DNA from: Martinezella tropici
Lineage (GTDB): Bacteria > Pseudomonadota > Alphaproteobacteria > Rhizobiales > Rhizobiaceae
Direction: 5' to 3'
Length of the DNA stretch: 64,000 nt
Assembly: GCF_003287875.1 (NCBI RefSeq)
Contig: NZ_QMKK01000015.1
Location: forward strand, 1-64,000
In this document: one piece after another, positions 18,964-28,386 of the stretch
Layout: each line of letters opens with the position of its first letter
Position numbering within the stretch: the first letter of the stretch is position 1
Notes under the pieces: generated by a model
What the model was told of the DNA's origin: nothing
Databases searched by the model: none
What the model saw: the letters and a program-made list of their open reading frames with translations, nothing else
Position numbers and translations under genes: made by a program

Positions 18964-19788
18964 TTAGAGGGTGAAGACCTCACGCCGCAGCAATTCCCAG
19001 GTATCCTTGTCCGCCGCAATCAGCAGCCCGCCGTCGAGGTGGTGCGGCAAATAGGGAGAGCCGTCGAAACGTCGGACATAGGCGCCAGCCTCGGCAGAGA
19101 TCAGCGCTCCCGCCAGATGATCCCAGGGCATCAGCTTGTTGTACATGAGATAATGCACATAGCCGCCGGCAAGCGTGCGGTATTCGTGGGCCGCGCACCG
19201 ATAGCAGGTCGTGTAGCGTACTTTGGCGAGATTACCCATGATCTCGGCGCGCTTTTCCTTGGGCAAAAAGCCTGTAGCCGCCATGCCGACCAACTCTTCC
19301 AGCGCGACGGAGGGCGCAACGTTGAGACGCAGCGTCTCGCCGTCCGGCCGCCGCAGCCATGCGCCGCTGCCGCGCTCTGCCAGCACCCAGTCGTCGCCCA
19401 TCGGGTCGAAGATGATGCCGGCGACCGTTTCTCCCTTGGAGACGACCGAGGCCATGACACCGAAAGCCGGAATGCCGGCAGCGAAATTGAACGTGCCGTC
19501 GACTGGATCGACGATGATGGCAAGATCGGCATCCGCCAGCTTGCCAAGCAACGACGGATCAGCGGCAACCGATTCCTCGCCGACGAACAGCGCCTCGGGC
19601 CAGAGCCGCGAAACCTCGGCCTTGATCATGCGCTCTGCACGTTCGTCGGCTTCCGTCACCAGATCCGTCGCCTCGCTCTTGGCGCGGATATCGTCGCTGC
19701 CAAGCCTGCGAAAACGCGGCAGGATCTCCGTCTGTGCCGCGCGGCGCAGCACATGAGCAAGCGTGGTAACGTCAACAAGCGATGTCAT
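18964..19788 (-). CDS. Inositol monophosphatase family protein (paralogue 1)
   Basis: This 274-residue Mg-dependent phosphatase has the IMPase motifs in order: LVTEADERAE, FVGEES (metal Glu), IVDPVDGTFNFAAGIP (metal Asp residues, about 88-103) and MPWDHLAGALISAEAGAYV (C-terminal Asp). The possible substrates are inositol-1-phosphate, histidinol phosphate or a nucleotide phosphate; the sequence alone does not decide. The start at 19788 has AAAGGA upstream. It follows a paralogue with a 16-base gap. Confidence 0.9.
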   Translation of the reverse strand: MTSLVDVTTLAHVLRRAAQTEILPRFRRLGSDDIRAKSEATDLVTEADERAERMIKAEVSRLWPEALFVGEESVAADPSLLGKLADADLAIIVDPVDGTFNFAAGIPAFGVMASVVSKGETVAGIIFDPMGDDWVLAERGSGAWLRRPDGETLRLNVAPSVALEELVGMAATGFLPKEKRAEIMGNLAKVRYTTCYRCAAHEYRTLAGGYVHYLMYNKLMPWDHLAGALISAEAGAYVRRFDGSPYLPHHLDGGLLIAADKDTWELLRREVFTL

Positions 19789-19804
19789 GCTTTGTCCTTT
19801 CCCG

Positions 19805-20632
19805 TCAGGCACCAATGATGTCGCGACGAATCATCTGCCAGCTTTCTTCATCCGGCGCAGAAATAATGCCGCCCACGGTTTCACCGGGCCTGTAGGGCGT
19901 ACCATCGAATTTGGCGGTATAGCCGCCGGCTTCCTGATGCGCCAGCACGCCGGCAAGATGATCCCATGGCATAAGCTTGCAATGGCCGATGAAATGCCAT
20001 TTGCCTGAAGCCACCATCCAATATTCATAAGCCGAGCAATTCAGCGAGAATGCCATGCGGGTCTTGGACAGGTTGGCGCTGATGCGGGACCGGTCAGGTT
20101 CGTCCATGTGCCCCCAGGATATGGCGCCCGTCATGGCGCTTAAGGGCGCGGGTCTGGCAACGGAAAGCCGCCTCACCTGTCCCGTTCTCCGGCGCAGGAA
20201 AGTGCCGCCGCCCTTCATGGCGGTAACGGTGTCGCCCAGTACGGAATCATGAATGATGCTGCCGATGGTCTCACCATTGGCGACAATTGCCAGTATCGTC
20301 CCGAAGACCGGCAGGCCGGCAGCGAAATTGAATGTGCCATCTACCGGGTCGATAGCGAAGGCAAGCTCCGCATGCGCCAGAGCAGGCACAACTGTTTTGT
20401 CCGCCTCATAGGCCTCTTCACCAACGATAAGGGCAGCCGGGAAGCGCGCCTTCAGCGCCGTGGTGATATGCTTTTCGGCCAGTAGATCGGCCTCGGTCAC
20501 GAGGTCGATAGCCGAGGTCTTTTCCGATATGTCGCCGGCATCCAGATTGCGGAAGCGCGGCATGATCTCCTTTGACGCCGCTTCTGCAACGATCGTCATC
20601 ACATAGTCGAAATCAGCATCGGAGAAGGTCAT
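19805..20632 (-). CDS. Inositol monophosphatase family protein (paralogue 2)
   Basis: This 275-residue paralogue of the next gene shares LVTEAD, IVGEEAYE, IDPVDGTFNFAAGLPVFGTI and LMPWDHLAGVLAHQEAGGYT. The similarity is clear along the whole length but the two have diverged widely, so this is an old tandem duplication. All metal-binding residues are kept in both copies, suggesting two active enzymes with different substrates. They are likely transcribed together. Confidence 0.9.
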   Translation of the reverse strand: MTFSDADFDYVMTIVAEAASKEIMPRFRNLDAGDISEKTSAIDLVTEADLLAEKHITTALKARFPAALIVGEEAYEADKTVVPALAHAELAFAIDPVDGTFNFAAGLPVFGTILAIVANGETIGSIIHDSVLGDTVTAMKGGGTFLRRRTGQVRRLSVARPAPLSAMTGAISWGHMDEPDRSRISANLSKTRMAFSLNCSAYEYWMVASGKWHFIGHCKLMPWDHLAGVLAHQEAGGYTAKFDGTPYRPGETVGGIISAPDEESWQMIRRDIIGA

Positions 20633-20705
20633 CGGAAGCCTCTGTTTTGAAAGGGCTTCCTCTTATGCCCGATTCGATGACATCGGTGTGGCAAAAGCCC
20701 TGAAA

Positions 20706-21593
20706 TTAAGCGGAATCGCTCGAAGAGCCCTGCGTCATCAAACCCGCAAAATCGAACAGCTTCGGATCGAGCAGGTGCGACGGGTTCACATGCGCCAGGG
20801 CGCGCAGCATCGTATCCTTGCGGCCCGGCATGCGCCGCTCGATATCAGCGAGCATGTCCTTCATGGCATTGCGCTGCAGCCCATCCTGCGAGCCGCAGAG
20901 ATCGCAGGGGATGATCGGAAACTGCATGGCCGCGGCAAACTTGGCAAGATCGTCCTCAGCGGCATAGGCGAGCGGACGAAGAAGCATCAAGTCGCCTTCG
21001 TCGTTGAGCAGCTTTGCGGGCATGGAAGCCAAGCGGCCGCCATGGAAGAAGTTCATGAAGAAGGTCTCGAGAATATCCTCGCGGTGATGGCCAAGCACCA
21101 GCGCATCGCAACCTTCCTCGCGGGCGATGCGATAGAGATTGCCGCGGCGCAGGCGCGAACAGAGCGAGCAATAGGTTGCCCCCTCCGGCACCTTCTCCTT
21201 CACGATGGAATAGGTGTCGCGATACTCGATGCGATGCGTGACACCGATCTTCGTGAGGTATTCGGGCAGGATATGCTTTGGGAAATTCGGCTGCCCCTGA
21301 TCGAGATTGCAGGCGATCAGCTCCACCGGCAGCAAGCCTCGCCATTTCAGATCAAGGAGCAGTGCCAGCAAACCGTAGGAATCCTTGCCGCCGGAAAGGC
21401 CGACCAGCCAGCGCTTCTGGCCCTTCAGCATCTGGAAGTCTTCCATTGCCTGGCGCACTTGCCGCAACAGGCGCTTGCGAAGCTTGTTGAAGGAGACCGA
21501 ACGCGGCGCATCGAAAAACATCGGATGAACGGCAGAACTGCCATCTTCAGCCTCGATATCGATGTCGTCTTTCACAGTGGTCGCGATATTCAT
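20706..21593 (-). CDS. ttcA: tRNA 2-thiocytidine synthetase TtcA
   Basis: This 295-residue PP-loop ATPase thiolates C32 of tRNA using an Fe-S cluster. The PP-loop is [18 protein letters not shown]. The paired cysteine motifs are [11 protein letters not shown] and PCDLCGSQ, and [18 protein letters not shown] is family-typical. The start [18 protein letters not shown] looks natural. It stands between the IMPase pair and the glutaminase gene. Confidence 0.95.
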   Translation of the reverse strand: MNIATTVKDDIDIEAEDGSSAVHPMFFDAPRSVSFNKLRKRLLRQVRQAMEDFQMLKGQKRWLVGLSGGKDSYGLLALLLDLKWRGLLPVELIACNLDQGQPNFPKHILPEYLTKIGVTHRIEYRDTYSIVKEKVPEGATYCSLCSRLRRGNLYRIAREEGCDALVLGHHREDILETFFMNFFHGGRLASMPAKLLNDEGDLMLLRPLAYAAEDDLAKFAAAMQFPIIPCDLCGSQDGLQRNAMKDMLADIERRMPGRKDTMLRALAHVNPSHLLDPKLFDFAGLMTQGSSSDSA

Positions 21594-21653
21594 TGCGTCA
21601 TTCCTTGCATCTCGCCACGCTGATAGCAGAAAGCGGAACGAGAAGACACCGTA

Positions 21654-22583
21654 TCAATCGCCGAACACCGACCAGCCGGTGCGCGCAGCCAGCATTTCCA
21701 ACGCTACGGCGCCGAGTTGCGAATTGCCGACCTTGTTCAGCCCCGGCGACCACACGGCGATCGAGCCGATGCCCGGCGCCACCGCCAGAATGCCGCCACC
21801 GACGCCGCTCTTGCCCGGCAGGCCGACATGATAGGCGAAGTCCCCCGAGCCATCATAATGGCCGCAGGTCAGCATGAGCGCATTGATACGCCGCGCCCGC
21901 TTCGGCGAGACGACGGAGTGGCCGGTGATCGGATTGCTGCCGCGCGCAGCGAGATAGAGCCCAGCCTTGGCAAGCTGCTGGCAGCTCATGGACAGCGCGC
22001 ATTGATGGAAATAGACACCGAGCACATGCTCGACCGGATGGTGGAGATTGCCGTAGGCGCGCATGAAATTGGCGAGCGCGAAATTTCTATAACCGGTTTG
22101 GGTCTCTGAACGCGCAACCTTGTCATCGATGGTGATCGTCTCGTCGTCAGCTACATAGCGCACGAAGCGCAGCAGCTCGCCGATCGCCTCGCGCGGCTCG
22201 TGCCCGGCCAGCACGACGTCGCTGATGGCGATCGCGCCCGCATTGATGAAGGGGTTGCGCGGTATCCCCTCTTCGCGCTCCAGCTGGACGATGGAGTTGA
22301 AGGCCGTGCCGGACGGCTCGCGCCCTACACGATTCCACAGGCTCTCGCCGACTTTGCCCAACGCCAGGGTCAGCATAAAGACCTTGGAAATACTCTGGAT
22401 AGAGAAAGGAACGCCGGCGTCGCCGATGCTGTAGACATCGCCATCGACCGTCGCGATTGCCATCCCGAACTGCTTCGGGTCGACCTTTGCCAGCTCCGGA
22501 ATGTAATCGGCGACCTTGCCCTCGCCGATGCGCGGCGAAAGCTCCGCATGAATGCCGTCGAGAATGGCCTGCAAATCCGTCAT
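21654..22583 (-). CDS. glsA: Glutaminase A
   Basis: This 309-residue serine-type glutaminase (glutamine to glutamate and ammonia) shows the beta-lactamase-fold motifs: [16 protein letters not shown] with SxxK (the catalytic Ser-Lys, about residue 65), [19 protein letters not shown], and [16 protein letters not shown] near the C-terminus. The start [15 protein letters not shown] has GGAGCG upstream. The longer frame to 22631 runs through the rpsD terminator and is rejected. Confidence 0.95.
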   Translation of the reverse strand: MTDLQAILDGIHAELSPRIGEGKVADYIPELAKVDPKQFGMAIATVDGDVYSIGDAGVPFSIQSISKVFMLTLALGKVGESLWNRVGREPSGTAFNSIVQLEREEGIPRNPFINAGAIAISDVVLAGHEPREAIGELLRFVRYVADDETITIDDKVARSETQTGYRNFALANFMRAYGNLHHPVEHVLGVYFHQCALSMSCQQLAKAGLYLAARGSNPITGHSVVSPKRARRINALMLTCGHYDGSGDFAYHVGLPGKSGVGGGILAVAPGIGSIAVWSPGLNKVGNSQLGAVALEMLAARTGWSVFGD

Positions 22584-22601
22584 GAGGCGCTCCAAAGACA
22601 A

Positions 22602-22628
22602 AAAAGCCGCTCGAACCGAGCGGCTTTT
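22602..22628 (-). terminator. rpsD intrinsic terminator
   Basis: GCCGCTCG (22606-22613) pairs with CGAGCGGC (22617-22624), flanked by AAAA/TTTT so the minus-strand transcript ends in a long U run. It begins 27 bases after the rpsD stop. Confidence 0.92.
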
Positions 22629-22654
22629 CATTCATCAAGAAAGTTATACGCTTA

Positions 22655-23272
22655 TTAACGCGAATAGAATTCGACGACCAGATGCGGTTCCATGACAACG
22701 GCGTACGGTACGTCGCCGAGAGCCGGAACGCGAGCGAAGGTCGCAACCATCTTGTTGTGATCGACTTCGATGTACTCCGGAACGTCGCGCTCAGCGAGCG
22801 AAACCGATTCGAGAACGGTTACGAGCTGCTTGGACTTTTCGCGAACTTCGATAACGTCGCCAGCCTTGCAGCGGTAGGAACCGATGTTGACGCGAACGCC
22901 GTTGACGGTGACGTGGCCATGGTTGACGAACTGACGGGCTGCGAAGACGGTCGGAACGAACTTGGCGCGGTAGACAATCGCGTCGAGGCGCGATTCGAGC
23001 AGGCCGATCAGGTTTTCCGAGGTATCGCCCTTGCGGCGGTTGGCTTCGTCGAAGATGGCGCGGAACTGCTTTTCACGCAGGTCGCCGTAGTAGCCCTTCA
23101 GCTTCTGCTTGGCGCGCAGCTGCACGCCGAAGTCCGAAAGCTTGCCCTTGCGGCGCTGGCCGTGCTGGCCCGGGCCGTATTCGCGACGGTTAACCGGGGA
23201 CTTCGGACGGCCCCAGATGTTTTCGCCCATACGGCGGTCAATTTTGTACTTGGACGATTCGCGCTTGCTCAT
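22655..23272 (-). CDS. rpsD: 30S ribosomal protein S4
   Basis: This 205-residue primary 16S-binding protein begins [20 protein letters not shown] and has the S4 RNA-binding domain around residues 95-155 ([40 protein letters not shown]). It has the usual alphaproteobacterial length and is a single gene with its own terminator. The start at 23272 has GGAAA upstream; an extra five residues to 23287 are unlikely. Confidence 0.98.
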   Translation of the reverse strand: MSKRESSKYKIDRRMGENIWGRPKSPVNRREYGPGQHGQRRKGKLSDFGVQLRAKQKLKGYYGDLREKQFRAIFDEANRRKGDTSENLIGLLESRLDAIVYRAKFVPTVFAARQFVNHGHVTVNGVRVNIGSYRCKAGDVIEVREKSKQLVTVLESVSLAERDVPEYIEVDHNKMVATFARVPALGDVPYAVVMEPHLVVEFYSR

Positions 23273-23466
23273 CGCATTTCCTTTCAAGTGTTATGGCGGC
23301 CCGTTGCCGAACCGCGAAGGAAACACGCCCTCCTCTGAACTCCGTTTTCGAGCTCTGACAGGCCTCTCACGTTAGCGAACGGACGAAGCCACGGGACATG
23401 TCAAATGAAACACCGGACATTTCTGCCCGGCGTTGGCGCGGTCTGTAAGGGGTCGTTATGAAAATG

Positions 23467-23492
23467 TCAACAGCCGCACGCGACGCTGTTGA
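23467..23492. repeat. Inverted repeat upstream of vapBC
   Basis: TCAACAGC (23467-23474) and GCTGTTGA (23485-23492) are perfect inverted copies separated by 10 bases, about 75 bases upstream of the antitoxin. It may be the autoregulatory operator or a hairpin. Confidence 0.4.
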
Positions 23493-23516
23493 GAATGAAG
23501 CAGCGAATGCTATATT

Positions 23517-23550
23517 TGATGCTTGATGCTTGATGCTTGATGCTTGATGA
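23517..23550 (+). repeat. Heptanucleotide tandem repeat (TGATGCT)n
   Basis: Four complete TGATGCT units run from 23517 to 23544, followed by a partial TGATGA, directly upstream of the antitoxin start. Perfect short tandem repeats of this kind can change copy number by slippage. Confidence 0.85.
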
Positions 23551-23567
23551 CCGATCAAGGTGCAATG

Positions 23568-23795
23568 ATGCGAACAACCCTTGCAATTGACGACGACGTA
23601 CTTGCCGCGGCAAAGGCGATGGCAGAACAGCAGCACCGCAGTATCGGTGATGTCATTTCCGACCTGGCTCGCCGGTCGCTCAACCGTCCGCAGCCGGTAA
23701 AGGAGCGGAATGGTATTCCGTTGCTCACGCCTAAGACGGGCAATCCCCCTGTTACGCTCGATCTTGTCAACAAACTTCGTGACGAACTTCCGTGA
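23568..23795 (+). CDS. VapB-type antitoxin
   Basis: This antitoxin of about 75 residues has an N-terminal ribbon-helix-helix-like segment (MRTTLAIDDDVLAAAKAMAE) followed by SIGDVISDLARRSL. The variable C-terminal tail would wrap the toxin. Starts at 23544, 23565 and 23568 are possible; 23568 matches the conserved beginning. Its stop overlaps the GTG start of the PIN toxin (GTGA), the usual antitoxin-toxin coupling. It is likely an autorepressor. Confidence 0.85.
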   Translation: MRTTLAIDDDVLAAAKAMAEQQHRSIGDVISDLARRSLNRPQPVKERNGIPLLTPKTGNPPVTLDLVNKLRDELP

Positions 23796-24232
23796 CATTT
23801 TTGTTGGACGTCAATGTTCTGATCGCTTTATTCGACCCTGGCCATGTATCGCATGATATGGCCCATGAGTGGTTTCACTCCCTAGCCGGCGATAGTTGGG
23901 CAACGTGTCCGTTAACGGAAAATGGGGTTGTGCGGATTCTTAGCCAGCCCAACTACCCTAATTCTCCTGGGCCGCCGTCAACAGCTGCGGTTCTTGTTGC
24001 CCAACTTCGCAGCTTGCCGGGTCACCAATTCTGGGCCGACGATATCAGTCTGCTGGATGATACTTTGGTGGATTCGACACGCATTCTGACTCCTGGACAA
24101 ATCACCGACACCTACCTGTTGGCATTGGCGAAATTCCATGGGGGCCAACTGGCAACGTTCGACCGGCGCCTATCAACTTCGGCCGTCAAGGACGGCAAAG
24201 CCGCACTCCACATCATCGCCAGCAACGTGTAA
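23792..24232 (+). CDS. PIN-domain toxin, VapC family
   Basis: This 146-residue PIN-domain ribonuclease starts LLDVNVLIALFD, holding the first acidic residue. ATCPLTENGVVRIL carries the conserved Glu, and TDTYLLALAKFHGGQLATFDRRL carries the C-terminal acidic residues. All PIN active-site acids are present. It starts with GTG at 23792, overlapping the antitoxin stop by four bases. It converges on the HerA-like gene with only 7 bases between stops. Confidence 0.9.
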   Translation: MTFLLDVNVLIALFDPGHVSHDMAHEWFHSLAGDSWATCPLTENGVVRILSQPNYPNSPGPPSTAAVLVAQLRSLPGHQFWADDISLLDDTLVDSTRILTPGQITDTYLLALAKFHGGQLATFDRRLSTSAVKDGKAALHIIASNV

Positions 24233-24239
24233 CCGGCAG

Positions 24240-25757
24240 CTATTCAGCCGCCGCCTGCTCACCGCCGTCGAGATCGGGCGCATTGGCATCGCCGGGCGCG
24301 GTCTGCGACCCCATATCCGGAAAGGCGACAATGCGTTTGCCCGAAAAATCCGTGTGGACGACGACGCTGCCCTGCTCTTCGAAATAGCTCAGCAGTCGCC
24401 GCGCGCGCCGGGCCGAATGAGTACCATAGGCGCGGGCGATGCGGGCGTCGGACGGGCATGGCTCGCCGCTGATAGCGGCCTTCGCCAGCATCAGGAAAAC
24501 ACCCTGCAGATCGTCGGTGACGCTGGCAGATAGCGAAAGCGCCGTTGCCCATTGATCCGTCGCCATGACTTCTTCGTCCGCACCGGAGCGGGCAATCGCC
24601 ACGCGTCGACGGAACTCCGAAAGGCTCATGGGTGCGCCGGGAACGCGGCGCATGCGCAAGCGTACAAGAAACTCCTGATAAAGCACCGAATCCGTTCGGA
24701 AGCCCGAGGCCGGATCGTCGAGGATTTCGGAGAGCACGGCGCTCACTCTCGCCTCGCGATCCTCGCTCGATAGTTCCGGCTGGCTGACCTTCGGTTCCGA
24801 AGGTGCCGGGCTTGCCGCCGGTACGGAGCGGGAAAGCTCTGCCAGAATATCGGTCGTCGGACGCGGCGCCGGTGTGGTACGGCGGACAACGGGACGCGTG
24901 AACTCTTCCGGATCCGGCGTGAAGATCAGATCTTCGATATCCTGCGGTGCATCCGGCAGCGGCATCAGCTTCGGGCTGGAGGAACGCGCCGATGTTTCCA
25001 CCGTGCCGATGGTGATCGGCAGCGGGCGACGCGAAAGTGCCGGCCCGAGGGCGACGAAATTGCCACGCTTGAGGTCGCGAAACATTTCCGCCTGCCTGCG
25101 ATCCATGCCGAGCAAATCGGCCGCGCGGGCCATGTCGATATCGAGGAAGGTACGGCCCATCAGGAAGTTGGAGGCTTCTGCGGCAACGTTCTTGGCAAGC
25201 TTCGCCAGGCGCTGCGTCGCGATGACGCCGGCAAGGCCGCGCTTTCGGCCGCGGCACATCAGATTTGTCATGGCGCCTAGCGACATCTTGCGCGCATCTT
25301 CCGAAACGTCGCCGCCGACCGAGGGGGCAAACATCTGCGCTTCGTCGACCACGACCAGCACGGGATACCAGAATTCGCGGTCGGCATCGAACATGCCATT
25401 GAGGAAGGCGGCGGCAGCGCGCATCTGCTGCTCGATATCAAGCCCTTCGAGCGTCAGCACGCAGGAAACGCGATGCTGGCGAATACGGTTTGCGATGCCG
25501 GCAAGCTCTGCTTCCGTGCGCTCGCCATCCACGACCACATGCCCGAACTTGTCGGCCAGCGTGACGAAATCGCCTTCTGGATCGATGATGACCTGCTGCA
25601 CCCATTGCGCCGACTGTTCGAGCAGGCGCCTCAAAAGATGCGATTTTCCGGAACCGGAATTGCCCTGTACCAGGAGACGCGTCGCCAGCAGCTCCTCGAT
25701 ATCGAGCTGGGCGCTGGTCCCGCCGGACGCCGTTCCCATGTCGATGCCGACCTGCAA
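24240..25757 (-). CDS. HerA-like/DUF87 P-loop ATPase
   Basis: The ATPase domain (residues 1-250) of this protein of about 505 residues has LLVQGNSGSGKSHLLRRLLE (Walker A), VLVVVDEAQMFAPS (Walker B) and NLMCRGRKRGLAGVIATQRLAK (sensor/arginine-finger region). This is the FtsK/HerA superfamily pattern. A Pro-rich linker (about 290-340) leads to a C-terminal region of mixed helices with no recognised domain. The start is probably TTG at 25757, behind a good AGGGGAAG site; the ORF upstream to 25832 has none. HerA proteins pump or process DNA, but no nuclease partner (NurA, SIR2) is adjacent. Confidence 0.82.
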   Translation of the reverse strand: MQVGIDMGTASGGTSAQLDIEELLATRLLVQGNSGSGKSHLLRRLLEQSAQWVQQVIIDPEGDFVTLADKFGHVVVDGERTEAELAGIANRIRQHRVSCVLTLEGLDIEQQMRAAAAFLNGMFDADREFWYPVLVVVDEAQMFAPSVGGDVSEDARKMSLGAMTNLMCRGRKRGLAGVIATQRLAKLAKNVAAEASNFLMGRTFLDIDMARAADLLGMDRRQAEMFRDLKRGNFVALGPALSRRPLPITIGTVETSARSSSPKLMPLPDAPQDIEDLIFTPDPEEFTRPVVRRTTPAPRPTTDILAELSRSVPAASPAPSEPKVSQPELSSEDREARVSAVLSEILDDPASGFRTDSVLYQEFLVRLRMRRVPGAPMSLSEFRRRVAIARSGADEEVMATDQWATALSLSASVTDDLQGVFLMLAKAAISGEPCPSDARIARAYGTHSARRARRLLSYFEEQGSVVVHTDFSGKRIVAFPDMGSQTAPGDANAPDLDGGEQAAAE

Positions 25758-25887
25758 TGCACTTCCCCTATGAGCGAGAATCAAATGTCGATGCGTCCCA
25801 TCTTTCTGAAAGGACGCGCCTCCGTCTAGCAAAGATTTCCAAGCTTCGCGCCCGTGGATTGAAAAAACCCACAGGCGATTGCGAGAC

Positions 25888-27033
25888 CTACCTGAAGCGC
25901 AGGTTTGCGCGCGACAGCTGGCTGACCGATGTGCAGCCCATGAGCTTCATGTCGCGCTCCACTTCGGTACGCAGGTGCCGCAGTGCCCGTTCCACGCCCG
26001 CCTGACCGGCAGCGGCCAGCGGATAGAGATAGAAGCGGCCGAGGCCAACGGCCTTGGCACCGAGCGACAGAGCCTTCAGCACATGCGTGCCGCGCTGGAC
26101 GCCGCCATCCATCATGACATCGATGCGATGGCCGACGGCGTCGACGATTTCCGCCAGCTGATCGAACGCGGAGCGAGAACCGTCGAGCTGCCGGCCGCCA
26201 TGGTTCGAGAGCACGATGCCGGTGCATCCGATATCGACCGCACGCTTTGCGTCCTCGACCGACATGATGCCCTTCAGGCAAAACTGCCCGTTCCAGTGCT
26301 TCACCATCTCGGCAACGTCGTTCCAGTTCATCGACGGATCCAGCATCTCGGTGAAATACTTGCCGATCGACATCGCACCGCCGCTCATGTCGACATGCTC
26401 GTCGAGCTGCGGCAGGCGGAACTTCTCGTGGGTGACGTAGTTCAGCGCCCACGCAGGCTTGATGGCGAACTGGGTGATCCCGGCTAGATTGAGCTTGAAC
26501 GGAATGGAAAACCCCGTGCGAAGATCGCGCTCGCGATTGCCGCCGGTAATGCTGTCCACCGTCAGCATCATCACGTTGACGCCGGCTTCCTTCGCCCGCT
26601 CCATCATTGCCCGATTCAGGCCACGATCCCTATGGAAATAGAACTGGTAGACCTGCGGTCCCGCATGCTTCTTGCGGATTTCCTCAAGGCTGACGGTACC
26701 GAGCGAGGAAACGCCGAACATGGTGCCGAGCGAAGAAGCTGCGGCAGCCACCGCGTTCTCACCCTGATGGTGGAAGAGACGCTGCAACGCCGTCGGCGAG
26801 CAATAAAAAGGTGTCGCGAGCTTTTGCCCCATGACGGTGACAGACATATCAATCTCGCTGACCCCGCGCAGGACGTTGGGAACGAGATCGCAACTTTCGA
26901 AGCTGGCTGTGTTCCGCCGGAGCGTCACTTCGTCGTCGGCTGCGCCGTCGATATAGTTGAAGATCGGGCCGGGAAGACGCTTTTTCGCAAGAAGGCGAAA
27001 ATCATGGAAGTTGTGGCACTCACGCAGACGCAT
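25888..27033 (-). CDS. lldD: FMN-dependent alpha-hydroxy acid dehydrogenase (L-lactate dehydrogenase type)
   Basis: This FMN enzyme of about 381 residues oxidises L-lactate or a related 2-hydroxy acid to the keto acid. FNYIDGAADDEVTLRRN is at the N-terminus. The catalytic stretch GIVLSNHGGRQLDGS holds the proton-abstracting His and substrate Arg near residue 275-280, and MMDGGVQRGTHVLKALSLGA binds the FMN phosphate. The start is uncertain: 27033 (MRLRECHNFHDF) fits homologues, 27066 is possible. It is a single gene. Confidence 0.92.
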   Translation of the reverse strand: MRLRECHNFHDFRLLAKKRLPGPIFNYIDGAADDEVTLRRNTASFESCDLVPNVLRGVSEIDMSVTVMGQKLATPFYCSPTALQRLFHHQGENAVAAAASSLGTMFGVSSLGTVSLEEIRKKHAGPQVYQFYFHRDRGLNRAMMERAKEAGVNVMMLTVDSITGGNRERDLRTGFSIPFKLNLAGITQFAIKPAWALNYVTHEKFRLPQLDEHVDMSGGAMSIGKYFTEMLDPSMNWNDVAEMVKHWNGQFCLKGIMSVEDAKRAVDIGCTGIVLSNHGGRQLDGSRSAFDQLAEIVDAVGHRIDVMMDGGVQRGTHVLKALSLGAKAVGLGRFYLYPLAAAGQAGVERALRHLRTEVERDMKLMGCTSVSQLSRANLRFR

Positions 27034-27118
27034 GGCTTGCCCCGACAACACTGCAATCAATCTCAAAAGACATCAAATATCGCCCTCCCAATATTCCGCC
27101 ACTCAGCCCAATGCTGCA

Positions 27119-27586
27119 TTACAACCGATGCAAGCGTGCCTCCCACTTGTAAAGCACATCCGGCTCCTTTTCCTCATTGCCTGCCCCATCCGACTCGTCA
27201 ACCACGAAGAAGCCATGCTTCTCGTAAAAGCGGCGCGCAGGCTCGTTTCTCTGGAACGTCCAGAGCGACAGCGCCGGATAGGTCGACTTGGCGATATCGA
27301 CAAGGCGGCTGCCGATGCCGCGCCCCTGCGCCTCAGGCAGAACATAAAGCTGGTCGATCCAATCCTCGAGAAAGGCGATGACGCCAACAAGACGACCGCC
27401 CTCTTCCGCACCCCAAATCTGGCAATCTTTGAAAACGACAGCGCTCCAGAAGCCAACATCTTCTTCGGGCGTATGAAGTCCGGCAAGCGCCGGCAGCCGC
27501 TCGTTGAAGGAAGCGCGATGGACAGCGGCAGCCGCCGGCATATCCGCGAGATCGAGTTTTCGCAGCGAAACCTTGTCTTTCATCAT
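27119..27586 (-). CDS. GNAT-family N-acetyltransferase
   Basis: This 155-residue GNAT enzyme has a core of GGRLVGVIAFLEDWIDQLYVLP then EAQGRGIGSRLVDIAK (acetyl-CoA pyrophosphate loop QGRGIG), with C-terminal LWTFQRNEPARRFYEKHGF. Its acceptor is unknown. Its ATG overlaps the murI stop (TGATG), so it is translated from the trmJ-murI transcript. Confidence 0.9.
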   Translation of the reverse strand: MMKDKVSLRKLDLADMPAAAAVHRASFNERLPALAGLHTPEEDVGFWSAVVFKDCQIWGAEEGGRLVGVIAFLEDWIDQLYVLPEAQGRGIGSRLVDIAKSTYPALSLWTFQRNEPARRFYEKHGFFVVDESDGAGNEEKEPDVLYKWEARLHRL

Positions 27587-28386
27587 CAAGCCTTGAGTCC
27601 AAAACCCTGCATCAGCCGGCGCGTGGGGAAATCGGGTGCCCCGGAGGTAAACACCGCAAAGTCGAAATTGTCGGGATGCACAGCATCGGCCATCTGCGGC
27701 ACCAGGCTGCGGGCGCGCCTTGCGATGGCTTCAGCCGGATCGAGCCAATCGACCGGCCAAGGCGCAAGGCGACGGAAAATATTCGCCATGAAAGGGTAAT
27801 GCGTGCAGGCAAGCACCACGATATCGGTCTTGCGGCCATCCATCTCGACGAAGCACTGATCGATCTCGGTCATGACGGCCTCGTCTGTAATTGCATCGCC
27901 GCGAATATAGCTCTCCGCCAGGCGCGCCAGATTTTCCGATCCGACAAGCCGCACATGGCATTGTGTGGCAAAGGACTGGATCAGATCGCGCGTATAGGCG
28001 CGCTTGACGGTGCCCGGTGTCGCCAACACGGAGACCAACCCGGAGCGCGTGCGCTCCGCAGCTGGCTTGATCGCCGGCACGGTACCCACGAACGTCATCT
28101 GCGGAAAGGCGGCACGAAGAGCGGCGCCGGCCAGCGTGAACGCCGTGTTGCAGGCGATGATGCAGACTTCCGGATCATATTGCGCGAGCAGCTTTGCGAA
28201 GAGACCGACAATGCGCTCTTTCAAGGCTGCTTCTTCCCAACTGCCATAGGGAAATGCGGCATCGTCGGCGATATAGATGAAACCCCGCTCCGGCATCAGC
28301 ACGCGTGCTTCGCGCAGCACGGTCAAACCGCCGATCCCTGAATCGAAAACAAGGACCGGTTTCAGCTCATTCGCCGCTGCTGTCAT
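27586..28386 (-). CDS. murI: Glutamate racemase
   Basis: This 266-residue cofactor-independent racemase makes D-glutamate for peptidoglycan. [17 protein letters not shown] holds the catalytic Asp-Ser region. The two catalytic Cys are in [17 protein letters not shown] and [16 protein letters not shown], in the spacing expected for the family. The start at 28386 overlaps the end of trmJ by 20 bases and has AAGGAA 8 bases upstream; the extension to 28434 is not needed. Confidence 0.95.
   Translation of the reverse strand: MTAAANELKPVLVFDSGIGGLTVLREARVLMPERGFIYIADDAAFPYGSWEEAALKERIVGLFAKLLAQYDPEVCIIACNTAFTLAGAALRAAFPQMTFVGTVPAIKPAAERTRSGLVSVLATPGTVKRAYTRDLIQSFATQCHVRLVGSENLARLAESYIRGDAITDEAVMTEIDQCFVEMDGRKTDIVVLACTHYPFMANIFRRLAPWPVDWLDPAEAIARRARSLVPQMADAVHPDNFDFAVFTSGAPDFPTRRLMQGFGLKA

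Noticed and set aside
23517..23550. Possible CRISPR-like repeats
   Set aside because: The units are 7 bp and contiguous with no spacers, so it is a simple tandem repeat.
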